From assembly GCA_023213315.1 (NCBI GenBank), contig JAKCPI010007870.1, positions 83,431-147,430 of the forward strand: 64,000 bases of DNA, in the 5' to 3' direction. Positions within the stretch are counted from its first letter, which is position 1. The number at the start of each line of letters is the position of its first letter. Below the pieces are notes generated by a model that worked only from the letters and a program-made list of their open reading frames with translations, was not told the origin of the DNA and did not search any database. The DNA is from Euborellia annulipes. Lineage: Eukaryota > Arthropoda > Insecta > Dermaptera > Anisolabididae. Positions 23,340 to 34,199 of the stretch are shown piece after piece. The position numbers and the translations under genes are program-made.

Positions 23340-26300
23340 TTAGTCTTTGACCCACGGTTGTCGTTCTCCAGACCCAAAAAAGGAGAAAACTGTCGTGGCT
23401 AAAAGAGACAAACCCGTTATGATGAAAAAAACGACCATCCAACCCTCACTCGTCTGCAAGAGAAAATATTTATTAATAAAAAAAAAAAAACTAAGTTATT
23501 TCCATTTTTGTAAGATAAGAACCAACGTAAGAGAACGCATTTTTTACCTTATCTTGAGTAAAATAGCCAGCAACAATGGGGCTAACAATGCCCATGATAC
23601 AACCAAAGGTGTTACTAAAGCCAAAAATCACGCTAGCGTGATTCCTTCCTAAATCAAGCGGATTGATCATGACCACTCCAAAAACAAAAGCATGAACTGC
23701 AAGGGCGGCTGTTAATAATCCAACGATTCCTAAGAATAAAAATCGTTCATTAGAAAAAAAAAGACTCAAAATTAAAAATAACGCCCACCTTCTTCAGTGT
23801 CTACTGCTAATTGGAGTAAAATAAAAACACATTGTCCTATAAATCCAAAACCTATCCAGATCTTTCGAATCTATAAATAAAATCAGATCACAATGATTTG
23901 TTTTAAAACAGAGCCCAGAGAGCATATTTCAAAAAACTAAACTTACAAGTGTAGCATTTATTCCTTTTGTAGATATAAACCAATCGGCAAGTCGGCCAGA
24001 CGCTGGCAACATAATGGCCAAAGCAAAGTATGGAATGGATGCATTGAATCCGAGGGTGACCATATCGAATCCTAGGATATCTATAGAGAGGAAAATAAAT
24101 TAAATTTAATAATAATAATTTAAGTATTTCATTTAAGAAAAAGAAGTCCACCGTGTGGAAAATTTTTTAAAAGACTACGTGCAAAGCTCAAGACTGAAAA
24201 GATCATTAAAGTGCTATAATAATTTTTATTTTAAATTGCTCAGGGGCCCACATCTTGTGGGTACGTGGATGGCGCACGAGCTGTGGCAGTATTTCTTTTC
24301 TTTGCATGTCAGTGTCTTTCCTTCTATATTTTCAACAGGCGTCAGACCGTGCGACGGGCCGGCCTGTTCTATTCCTTCCCAGTCGAAAAAAAACACCCCC
24401 TCCGCCAGCCCAGCACGCCGACCCCGCACCGCAGGAATAATAAGGGCGAGGATAGAAGAAGAAGAATAATAATTTTTATTTTAAATATTAAACAAGTTTC
24501 TGGCGAAGATTTCTAATGAAACTAACTTTAATATTTGAGTTTATTTATTTATTTAGAATTTTGTCCAAAAATATTTGTTATAATTGATGTGACTTCTTTC
24601 ATATCGCCTGCTGAGAATGCTGAGTGGCGAAAGTCCGCAATTCAACAATTCGAGAAAAGGCGTTTGAAAGTTTTATAAACATTTAGACTATATGTAGGAA
24701 GATTATAATAAAGACGAGATTTATTTTCTATACCACAAATTAGTGGTATCCAAACTTTATGTTACCATGCCTCCTTAAAAATATTTAATCGTATGACGCG
24801 GTAAGAGCTCTCCAATTGGTACAAACAAATTTTTTTGCTAAAAATTTATTAATGCAAACTATTATAATGGGCGGTGTATGCTTGTTTCTTGGCATGAGAA
24901 AAATAACTTTTAGAGTGTTTTCTCCGAATATTTCGAAGGCATTTATTAGCACTTCTTCATCAGCGGCTGTTACAAAAGAAAAAAAATAAATAATAATTAG
25001 AGTGAGTTTAATTTAAGCAAATTGAAATATAAAAATTTTTTTAAATAATAATATTATCATACCTCACTCTAATAATACCACATACAAGTTATAATTTCGG
25101 AGCGAAATGTTAGATTGGCAGGTCTATGCATTACAACCAGCTGTCTCGAGCAATAAGGCGTCAATGACAAATAATTATTTTAATTATATCAAATAGGTGG
25201 CTCAAATCAAACAAACCGAGGTCAATGAATCTGGATTTTAATAGATTAATGTTATTATTTGTAAGAGAAATGCCAACGATCTGATTGAAAAATAAAATTA
25301 TTTATTAAATTTAATTTTAATGAAAACATTTTGCTAGAGAGGAATGAAGTTAAAAATTTTTTAAGAATTCAGCAATGCCTTTATGTCATCCGACAGGCCT
25401 TGAGTATCCACTTTGTAATTAACAGCCGCATTGATGTTTTTTTGGATGTAACAAGACTCCTTGAAAAATCTTTTCAATCTGTTTGACTCAGTGTCGAGAA
25501 TTTCAAAATTGCTATAGTCAAAATGATGGCCTCGTTCAAAACAGTGTTTAGCTAAACTGGTAGTGGCCCCTGAGGGGACTTTACCCTCCGACCTCCTATG
25601 TTCCGCCATTCTCACACTGGGAATCTCCCAGTATTCCCCACATAAACGCCGCTACAGTTTTTACAATTTATTTTATAAATGATGTTTTTTCTAAATTCTT
25701 TATCGGCTTTATCTTTCGTGTTAAACAACGCCGAGAGATCAGCCAATGTCTTGGGCGATATTTGGAAATTGTAATTTTTAAAAATTGTTTTAATTTTTCC
25801 AAACGTGGGTGGGAGATAAGTCAGGAGAAAAATGTTTTGTTTGTATCATTATTACTGTTAACAGGGGGAGGGGGGTTAGTCTGTGGTGGTGGTTTTAACT
25901 TCATTCCTCTCTAGCAAAATGTTTTTATTAAAATTAAATTTAATAAATAATTTTATTTTTCAATCAGATCGTTGGCATTTCTCTTACAAATAATAACATT
26001 AATCTATTAAAATCCAGATTCATTGACCTCGGTTTGTTTGATTTGGCCACCTATTTGATATAATTAAAATAATTATTTGTCATTGACGCCTTATTGCTCG
26101 AGACAGCTGGTTGTAATGCATAGACCTGCCAATCTAACATTTCGCTCCGAAATTATAACTTGTATGTGGTATTATTAGAGTGAGGTATGATAATATTATT
26201 ATTTAAAAAAAAAAAAAAAAAATTTTATATTTCAATTTGCTTAAATTAAACTCACTCTAATTATTATTTTTTCTTTGTAACAGCCGCTGATGAAGAAGTA

Positions 26301-29300
26301 ATAAATGCCTTCTGAAATATTCGGAGAAAACACTCTAAAAGTTATTTTTCTCATTGCCAAGAAACAAGCATACACCTTCCTTATTTAAACAACTTGGCAC
26401 GCCACATCCTCTCGCAAAACTATTATAATATTTATTATTTTATTTATAAAACTTTAGCAGTCATTTAGAAAATTGCTCGCTTTGGCTGATATTCGCCTCC
26501 CTTAGAGTAAATCAGTAAAGTACTAGTGCCCAAATTTTCCCTAAGACTAGACCTAGCGTGGTTTCATTTTGTTACAGAAAATATTGATAGTATAGGCTAT
26601 ATTTAAAATTTGAAAAAAATCGTGAGAGCCGTTTTCGAGAACTGCTGTGCTTACATATAAACAAACAAACGTACATTGCGTTCGTTAAGTATAAGAAAAA
26701 AAGATAATACAAACCACAAAAGCTTTAATAAAAACAAAATTATCAAACTGTTTATTAATAAACTAAAAAGAAATAAAAAGTAAAAACTGATAAAATTACA
26801 ATAAAAAAATAAAACTTGTAGAAATACCTGAAAAGTATCTAGGAATTTGAGTAAGCAAAGTATAAAACGTCCAATGGCAACATATAAGTGAGATGACATG
26901 AGCCCAAACAGCTGAAGAGGAGAAAATCTCTTTCCAGGGGTGAACTATTATCTAAGAAAACATTTAATAAATATTAGAGATTGAGAAATCCAATAGATTT
27001 AAATATTTACACCGAGGGGCTCACAACTTATGAATAGGCTAGCTATATAATGGGGAATACAAGTTATCCGAGCTATTTCTTCTATCTCGATCCCAAAATA
27101 AGGGAACAAGCCAAAAAAAGAAACAATAAAACAGGCGCGACTTGTATCACGGATAGTATAAATCAGGGGTGGCTAAGCCGCATTCCGCGGGCCTGCGATC
27201 TTGATCATTTTTGCAGCCCGCGAGGTTCATAACACTTTTACAAAATACTGTATATTTTTTTTTTTATAATGAAGAGCAGCCAAAGCAAAATAAAGAAAAA
27301 ACATTTGTTATCTTGTTTTATTGAACAACAATGAGGACGTTCCGGCCTTCATCAGGACATGTGTTTTGTTTGCCTCGATCTTTTGACTGAGTTATGGTCC
27401 CTCTTGAACCAGAATTCATGTCCACTGACGAATGTCCGCAGCTATGTCAGGAGCTGCCAAGAGCTTACGGCAAACAAAACACCTGTCCTGGTGAAGCTCG
27501 GAATAATCAGCCGAAATGTCGACATTTCTTTTTCTTTATTTTGCTTTGGCTGCTTTTATCTCTTCATTATAAATTAAACATTCAGCCCCTACTCCTAGCA
27601 ATATATTTATTTTATTTTTTTATACCCCAAAAAAATGTCTATAGTGGGCTTAAAAGTAAGAAAAGTAAGAGTTTTATATACGGCCCGCGGAGTTATAATG
27701 CATTTCCAAAGCACGCCGCAAGATCAATTGGGTTGACCACCCCTAGTATAAATAAAAGTCTTATAGATGTATTTAATTGGATATAGGAGACGTAGCAGCC
27801 ACGGAATTAGATAAAAATCGTTTAATTGTTAATCGACGATGTTTCGGTCGCAAATAACGACCTTCTTCATGATTTTTTTTTTTTTTTTTGGAATGGGTGC
27901 ATAAGGTCCGAAGACCTATAATGACCAATAGTCACATGCAGCCAGGAAGAAAATAAAAACAAAAGGAGAAGCATAAAGGGGAAACTCAACTGCGGGAACT
28001 GAGAAGATGCCTGTTGAGGTTAGACTTGAAAGTCTGAAGATTGTAGGTTTTGGGGAAGATAGACGCAGGGAGCTTGTTCCAATCACGGGAGGTCATGGGG
28101 ACAAAGGAAGAATGAAATTGTTTTGTTCTGTTAGTCGTGATCTGAACAGCATAGGGATGCTGGGAAGATGCCTCTCTTGTGTTCCGTGAATATGTTGCAT
28201 TGGGTGGGATAATTGATTTTAATTCGGCAGAGCATTGACCATGGTAATACCTGTAGAAGAGAGATAGTGAAGATACTCTTCTTCTATGATCTAGTGACTG
28301 TAGGGATGCAGTAAGGGTAGAATCACCTATCAGTCTAATTGCACGCCTCTGTATGGCTTCCTGTAGTCTGTATGATGATTAAGATCTTGATTTGCGACCG
28401 AAACGTCGACGATTAAAGGTTTTTTATTTAATTCCTTGGCTGCTACGTCTCCTATATCCAATTCAAAGTCTAGAGCCACTTCTCATCGCTAGATTTATTT
28501 ATTCTTTTAACTTTATTCACTTTAATAATCATTATTGTAGGGACCATTTGTACCTTTTCTTCTAGATTAACTTGCTCTAACTCTCGTTTGATGAATTCTA
28601 TTTCTTTATCGTGAATAAATGGATCATTTTCGGGACCCCTTCGAACAAGAGACAACCAAATAATTGTCCAAATTATTCCAATACCTCCTAAAAAAAAAAT
28701 GATTTTTATTAATAATTGTAATAAATAGAATAATTAAATTTAAATAATAATCCACCTGTGATATAAAAGAGATATGACCAGCCCAAGCTGTCTGCGATTA
28801 TCCCTCCCATAAACATCATTATTAATGTTCCGACATTTGTCCCTGTCAGTGAAAAGGACATGAGGCCGTTTTTCTCAGAAGGAGGCGCCCATTTCGCCCA
28901 AACGGAGTGATTGCAAGGATAAGCTGGACCCTGAAAGAGAAATTTAAAAAACAATCTATTTCTAATCAAAGTGATAAGAATTAATAATCGATTGGATGGG
29001 ATTATTTAACAATTTCAATCTCTAATCATAATTAATTTGGGATTAGAAGAGAATTAAATGAAAATCATCAATGTCATTTTTTATGAAATTTATCATTAGA
29101 AGCCCTCGGGGCATGGCGTAGAGGTTAGCGTGCTAACCTCATATACCAAACGTCGCGGGTTCGGACCCCAGGCAGTCCGATGATTTTATTTAAGCCAATT
29201 GGATACCAAATGGCTTAAATAAGAATGCCTGGACCCCATATATGTATATTTATTAATAACGGATATCGTAAAAAGTCTTATATGGCCTGAGTTGCCGAAA

Positions 29301-32300
29301 AGACTGTGTGAATGTGTGTGTGAGTGTGAGTGTGAATGAAAAAAAAAAAAAAAAAAAAAAATCATTAGATAATTTATGACATTAAAAAATAAAAATTCTG
29401 ATTATTTGAAAAATATATTTAAAAGAAACAATACTTTCATTACTGTTAAATAGGTATATAGGTAAGAGAAAGTAAAAAAAGAATCTAGTCTGACTTTATG
29501 TTTGATAATCCAAATTTATGTGCTGTCACGAGTAAAGTGGTCTTCAGAAGATTTCAATGGCAAAAGGAAAATATACATTTTAAAGAGAATCTAAAAAATA
29601 ATTGATTTTTGAATTTTAATGAAAATTTTTTGAGCGAATTTAGAGAAAATTGAAAAAAAAAACTGAAAAAGTACCATCTATTGCAATAGTATTGAGAATA
29701 AAGCCCGGCAGTTAGGCAGCCCAAATGGCACACGTTCACTAATATATTAAAAAGATAAATTTTTATGGTAATAAAGGCCGATCGCCCTATTTTCTGCTTT
29801 GAAAAAGATATTTCTTAGACAGACCAGCTGCCATTTGGGCTGCCTAACTTCCGGGCTTTATTCTCAATACTATTGCAATAGATGGTACATCACTAAAGTA
29901 CTAGTACTCTTTGGCCAATTTTGTCCAAAAGCTTCGCGTCAGGTCCCATGGGGATACCTAATTTAAATATAAAATTTCAAACTCCTAGCTCATTTCGTTC
30001 TTGAGATATTTTGCTCACAGACAGACAGGCAGACTAGGTAGAATGTCGCGAAAAACACTTTTTGGATTCAGGGGACCTCAAAACGTGAATATCCATCAAA
30101 ATCTCGACATCGAATTTTTGACAAGAATTCAATACTTTCTCTCTATATATATTAACATATATATAGAGGTAAGAGAAAGTAATACATGGTGTCAATTTTA
30201 TATTTAATGACAAGTAGTCGCTGAAATGCGAATCTAAGTTTTTTGAAAAAATCAGTCAAACTACAAGCACTTTACTATATAGGTAAGATAAGGTAAAAAT
30301 TAATCATTTTAAAATGAATGAATGAAATGAAATAGTTAAATTTTTAAGCGCATTTGTTTTCTTGGCAAGAAAAGAAAAGGCATTTTGTATTCGGTCGCAG
30401 GCAATAAAGTGACAATTTTGATTTACTCGCACATAAGAGTTAAATGGAAGGATTGGAATCAAGAAAGGTGAGATTTTGGAATTTATTTCCAACTATTCTG
30501 GATTAGTTGACTAATAAGATCCTAACTCAAAGATAGATATTCATTTGGCTACAAATCCGAGAAGACGTATATGTTTTTGAGGAGTGGAACCTTATTTACT
30601 AGCCTATCTAGGCAGTGCTAGAGAGTGAGGGTTACAATTGTAAATAACCTCCGAAATCACCTGCAAATAATTTAATTCTTCTAAAGGGCCTCTTACACGG
30701 TCAATAATAATGACATTACTTTATCAGAACCACATACTTATTAATGTCATTATTATTGACAGTGTAAGGGGCCTTAAGAGAAATAGTCCTTTATTTATTT
30801 TTATTTTTAATTTAACTAACAATAAGTCTAAATGGGCCAAGACAAAATGAAATCTTACTGAAAAGATGCCAATCAACACCCGAATAGTAATCATTCCGGG
30901 TGCCCCCAAACTGGCAGCCAAAGGGGTGAGAAGAGTTAGAAGTGCGGGCATTCCAACTGCTTCAGCCATCATTATATGCCCTCCAAAACGGGCAGAGAGC
31001 CAGCCACCGAGGAGTTGGGTCGTGAGATAGCCGTAGAAAAAGGCTGATAGGATGTGCCCTTGGAGAACGCCATCCCAATCAAAATCAGCTTCCTGTAATT
31101 TTAAAATCTTGATAAATTATATATTTTCAATCAATTAAGCTACACAGTTGATTAGATAAGCATAGAAACTCTTCCAAATTAATATGAATTTGGTGGATGT
31201 GAATATACTTGATTTAAATAAGGGCAGGTTCAGCCAAATGAAAAGCCTTTATATGCTTATCGGTCTCGGAGACGTTTCGAGATATATTTAATGTCTCATC
31301 ATCAGTCCGTATCGAAATATAGCATAAAGGTGGTACAGTGAGCGCCACAATTAAGTCCCCACCTGATAGTTTTAACCTTAAGTATATGGTATAATATATG
31401 GTGTATTGTGAAATAATTTTAATGACCGAAAAGGTAAAACGTAAAATCTAGTACAGATGATTTTATTTTACCTTTTCAAATTTAAAATTATTTCACAATA
31501 CACCATATATTATACCATATACTTAAGGTTAAAGCTATCAGGTGGGGACTTAATTGTGGCGCTCACTGTACCATCTTTATACTATATTTCGATACGAACT
31601 GATGATGAGACATTAAATATATCTCGAAACGTCTCCGAGACCGATAAGCATATAAAGGCTTTTCATTTGGCTGAACCTGCCCTTATTTAAATCTAGAAAC
31701 TCTTCCTTTTAGACAGCGGCGTAACTAGACTCTAAGGGCGAGGGCGAAGCTCAACTAGGGCGCCGTTTTTCGTTCGACCTTTTTTTTTGGTAATTTTTTT
31801 TCTCTGGATTTGTGATATACAATGAATTTATTATGACATTTAAAAAAATGCCCGAGATTTGGGGGAAAAACTGGAGATTTAGGTAAAAAGCCATGTATAT
31901 AGTATCAAATTTATTTCTATTATAAGAATATCGGCCAAAAATAAATACTTTTGCGTATTATCCGTTTATTTGTAAATATTTCGATTCCAGTGATATGGAA
32001 TCATCTTCAGTACAATCAACAGATGTTTTGCAAATCGTTAATTCTGAAGATGATTCTATATCACTGAAATCGAAATATTTACAAATAAACGGATAATACG
32101 CAAAAGTATTTATTTTTGGCCGATGTTCTTATAATAAAATTGATCATCCTTACGGCCATCTACAAACAATCAAATTTATTTCTTCTCAAAAAAATATACA
32201 ATAAATTCATTTTAAATAGTAGAAGTTGTCTCACCGAAGTCCTAAATAAAAAAAAAGAAAACTATCAATTTTTTTTAGACAATCTATGGAAAGAATATGA

Positions 32301-33034
32301 TAAAATCACCGTCCATGGGAAAAATATCTTAGATGCCCTAGGGCGCCGAGGTCGGTATTGAGGGGCGCCAAAGGGTTGATGCGCCTTGGACGGTGGAGGG
32401 GGGGGGAGCGCCCCCTTCTACCCCCACCTAGTTACGCTACTGCTTTTAGTGTAGGTATAAAAGGCCAGCATGTTATTATTTTCATTTGAAGTGAGTAGGA
32501 TTTCCTTCCCTAAAATAGGGAAAATGTTTCATCAGGGCTAGACTGGAAACCCATTTAGGCCCGGGAAATAGTGACTTAGACCTACGATATTAAATTTAAG
32601 GAAAAAAAAATTACAAAAAAGTACATTAGTAATTTAAAACCTTAAGTATATTTGAGGGATATCCCCAGTATCCCTGTGGGCCAGCCCAGTGCTGTGTTTC
32701 ATGCTTAAATGATGCGACCAATCAACACAATTTCGAAGAACTCAAATAATCCTGTTACCTTAATAATTGTCCCATTTTTACTGACGGTAGGCAATGTCAT
32801 TGCCACAATGGCCATACTCAGATTTGTCCGAGTAAGATATGCAATTAAATATCCCAAAAACGATAGCAAGCATATTAAATATCTGCGTCTCTGCCACCAG
32901 TTAAGGCCGTCTCCTTTTAACAACCTAGAAGTAATTTTTTTTAATAATCATTTTAACGCCAAAGAGAATAACTAATTTACTTACTCTTGTTCTTTCTCAG
33001 GTAATTTTTCAACACAAATTTCGTCTTGAGTCAT
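23340..33034 (-). CDS. SLC17-type MFS transporter, gene B (complete, 464 aa)
   Basis: Ten exons on the minus strand: 32985-33034, 32759-32924, 30859-31092, 28756-28930, 28554-28687, 26828-26951, 23947-24080, 23789-23870, 23548-23729 and 23340-23453 (1395 nt). The ATG is at 33034 and the stop TAA at 23340-23342. Residues 28-57 form helix 1 with TRTNLS (Arg49); 83-112 contain GHILSAFFYGY and GGWLSARFGGH; 143-150 is RVLIGIFS, then GPAYP, WAKWAPPSEK, TGTNVGT and IIADSLGWSYLFYI; late segments include NPLDLGRNHASVIFG. This is the solute carrier 17 layout of 12 helices with both ends cytosolic; substrate probably an organic anion or phosphate. Ser150 replaces the helix-4 Glu of VGLUT and sialin. Same strand and exon plan as gene A, so the two are tandem duplicates. 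Introns are full of mobile elements. Substrate cannot be read from the sequence. Confidence 0.93.
24216..24486. mobile_element. GC-rich 229-bp insert flanked by a 21-bp direct repeat
   Basis: 24237-24465 is far richer in G and C than its surroundings (GGGCCCACATC, GTGCGACGGGCCGGCC, CCCCCTCCGCC). It is bounded by two identical copies of a 21-base AT-rich sequence starting ATAATAATTTTTATT (24216-24236 and 24466-24486). A long direct repeat of this kind is typical of a target duplication made by LINE-type retrotransposition. It lies in a gene B intron. Its source is unknown; a minus-strand frame across it has several Cys residues but no recognised family. Confidence 0.55.
24869..26416 (-). mobile_element. 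Penelope-like element, truncated, with inverted long arms
   Basis: Arms of about 475 bases (24875-25350 and 25905-26365) are inverted copies. A 13-bp duplication AAACTATTATAAT flanks the whole (24856-24868 and 26417-26429). Each arm holds CTGATGAAGAAG, a loop and CCTTC(T)GAAA, the hammerhead-like core (24925-24963 minus, 26287-26325 plus). Between the arms lies the endonuclease end of the ORF. The reverse transcriptase part is missing. Confidence 0.75.
25361..25800 (-). pseudogene. GIY-YIG endonuclease C-terminal remnant of a Penelope-like element
   Basis: On the minus strand, about 25800-25616 encodes a frame with NIIYKINCKNCSGVYVGNTG, the Cys-X2-Cys plus GIY-YIG-type motif of Penelope endonucleases. 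A frameshift or small indel near 25615 follows (an in-frame TGA). The next frame, 25615-25361, begins RMAEHRRSEG, continues LAKHCFERGHHFDYSNFEIL and ends in a hydrophilic tail with a stop. That is the usual order of the endonuclease C-terminus. The gene is broken and 5'-truncated. It lies in a gene B intron. Confidence 0.78.
27164..27745. mobile_element. hAT-type MITE (CAGGGGTGG ends) with nested hairpin
   Basis: Inverted ends CAGGGGTGGCTAAGCC and GGTTGACCACCCCTA, with a perfect 8-bp duplication GTATAAAT (27156-27163 and 27746-27753). Just inside, CCGCGGGCC and GGCCCGCGG pair. The centre is occupied by the hairpin at 27262-27572. Confidence 0.85.
27262..27572. mobile_element. Penelope-type hairpin nested in a MITE
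   Basis: Arms share GCAGCCAAAGCAAAATAAAG in opposite orientation. The minus strand near 27330-27350 reads CTGATGAAGG, then CGGAACGTCC; the plus strand near 27489-27525 reads CTGGTGAAGCTCGG, then GCCGAAATGTCGAC. Both are variants of the hammerhead-like core. Confidence 0.55.
27775..28465. mobile_element. Penelope-type hairpin interrupted by a LINE fragment
   Basis: Arms at 27777-27870 and 28375-28465 share GGAGACGTAGCAGCC in opposite orientation. The left arm on the minus strand carries TGAAGAAGGTCG, a loop, CGACCGAAAC; the right arm keeps GCGACCGAAACGTCGAC. The LINE piece between them ends in an A run that abuts the left arm. Confidence 0.6.
27872..28379 (-). pseudogene. 3' end of a LINE reverse-transcriptase ORF with poly-A tail
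   Basis: An open frame of 130 codons on the minus strand (28379-27989, stop TGA at 27986-27988) contains RRAIRLIGD, LFYRYYHGQCSAEL, RNTREA, TSRDWNKLP and FKSNLNRHLL. This is the usual C-terminal end of arthropod LINE (Jockey/RTE/CR1-type) polymerases. A 3' untranslated part and a run of about 17 A (plus strand T at 27871-27888) complete the 3' end. The 5' end is truncated, as is normal for LINE copies. It was inserted into a hairpin element in a gene B intron. Confidence 0.78.
29101..29360 (+). mobile_element. tRNA-derived SINE, family 1, with target duplication
   Basis: SINE head GCCCTCGGGGCATGGCGTAG, B-box-like GCGGGTTCGGACCCC, a tail of GTGTGAATG units and a long A run. ATCATTAGA flanks it (29092-29100 and 29361-29369). 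Nearly identical to the copy at 34375, so the two are young. Confidence 0.88.
29462..30190 (-). repeat. long interspersed repeat, reverse copy, with nested foldback
   Basis: Reverse copy: AGATTTCAATGGCAAAAGG, AGTACTAGTACTCTTTGGCC, then TCCATCAAAATCTCGACATC and AGGTAAGAGAAAGTA at the end. A 211-bp foldback (29675-29885) with about 57-base arms (CATCTATTGCAATAGTATTG) is inserted in it. Confidence 0.75.
29675..29885. mobile_element. foldback MITE nested in the long repeat
   Basis: Arms CATCTATTGCAATAGTATTG and CAATACTATTGCAATAGATG run inward through GCCCGG and GGCTGCC motifs. GTAC on each side may be the target duplication. A partial relative lies at 14620-14680. Confidence 0.65.
31215..31690. 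mobile_element. Penelope-type hairpin with hammerhead-like cores in both arms
   Basis: Arms of about 215 bases (31215-31430 and 31465-31690) are near-perfect inverted copies. Each contains CTGATGA, TGAGA, a loop, TCTC, GAAACGTCTCCGAGAC (minus 31305-31262, plus 31599-31643). Both copies keep the full CTGATGA and GAAA. The element lies between exons 2 and 3 of gene B. Confidence 0.65.
31714..32442. mobile_element. hAT-type MITE with nested hairpin
   Basis: Inverted ends CAGCGGCGTAACTAG and CTAGTTACGCTACTG; flanks CTTTTAGA (31706-31713) and CTTTTAGT (32443-32450). A Penelope-type hairpin is inserted at 31926-32125. The right end has a long G run. Confidence 0.8.
31926..32125. mobile_element. 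Penelope-type hairpin nested in a MITE
   Basis: Arms share TTTGCGTATTATCCGTTTAT in opposite orientation. On the plus strand, 32044-32080 reads CTGAAGATGATTC, a loop, GAAATCGAAATATTT; the minus strand (32010-31971) reads CTGAAGATGATTCC, then GGAATCGAAAT, a 6-bp stem II before GAAA. This is one of the cleanest hammerhead-like stems in the window. Confidence 0.65.
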
Positions 33035-33039
33035 GTTGA

Positions 33040-33576
33040 AATTAAATTTAAAACATAACTAAACCTGAAAGTCAAAAAGAAGTATCAATTAATAACAGAG
33101 ATCTTTTATTTATTCTTTTAAGGATTTTTGTTCGTTCAACTGATAACGAGATGAGTCTTTTAATCTTTCATAATCTAAATAAATCCCTAGTTTAAGAGTT
33201 TTGAAATATTCATATTATCTAATAGTAATCAAGAGCCCAAAAACACTTCTCTTTATATAATTAATATAAAAAATGTATATTTTCCCATCATTCATTAACC
33301 AAAAAAATATTTGAATAATGACATATTCCTAAAAAAAAAAACATTTTTAATTAAGTATAATATTATTGATAAGAAATAATAATTAAGGTTTCAGATAACA
33401 ATTTTTTTAGGCAGGGGTGGGGGCGAATTAAAAAAAGTTTTGAAGAGTGTTATCACAAGAAATTAAAACAAATCACAAATTGATTAAAATAAAAAAATTA
33501 AAAAAATATATCGATAATAAGCGAAAAAGGAAGGTACCGCCATGGATGAGCACTCAACATGCCCTACTACTGGAGC
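33040..33576. other. upstream region of gene B, no other gene seen
   Basis: AT-rich sequence upstream of the gene B start codon. No TATA box or promoter motif stands out, and no exon-like frame was found. Confidence 0.45.
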
Positions 33577-33948
33577 CAGTGGCGTATTCAGGGGGGGGGC
33601 CCAGGGGGCCGGGCCCCCAAAGCCTTCTCCAAAACAAAAAATACCTAATGTTTTCCCTAATGATTTTTTTTTTTTTAAATAATTATTTTATTAACTCTCA
33701 TAAATTCTAAAATCTAACAAAAAACTTATAAATAATTGAAAAATTCTCTAATATTTACGAATTTTGTATTAAAATTATTTTTTATTTCAAGAAAAAAAAA
33801 TTTTTTTTAATTTGTTTTTTTATTTATAATTATTATACAGTATTATCTAAAAAAAATTTTCCACTTTAAGTTTCTTGGTGAAGGGGGGGGGGGGGATTCA
33901 TAAAACTTTTTGGGCCCCCCCCAAGCAGAAATCCTGGCTACGCTACTG
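33577..33948. mobile_element. hAT-type MITE (CAGTGGCGTATTCAGG end)
   Basis: Ends CAGTGGCGTATTCAGG and CCTGGCTACGCTACTG with a perfect 8-bp duplication ACTGGAGC (33569-33576 and 33949-33956). G and C runs lie near both ends with an AT-rich middle. Confidence 0.87.
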
Positions 33949-34199
33949 ACTGGAGCACAGTATCGCATTCGCTAAATTTGACTGGTAAGGCGAGATTACA
34001 CATCGGCAGATCCGTGGTGCAACTTCCGGCGGTACCTACCTTTTTCGCTTATTTGATAAATGTAGTAGAAGGAGAATAAAAAGAGAGAGCATTTAATTGT
34101 ATTTTCTTTTATTATACCCTCAGTGCACTGATCTAACTAAATATTTGATTAATATTCAGTCATATGTTTTTCATTATTACTGCATGGAGCATTACATAT

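Larger units (their letters stand above)
24741..26510. mobile_element. decayed hAT-type MITE split by a Penelope-like element
   Basis: 24741-24868 (AGTGGTATCCAAACTTTATG) and 26417-26510 (AAAATTGCTCGCTTTGGCTG) match the left and right parts of the MITE at 11435. The Penelope-like element sits between them. Confidence 0.6.
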
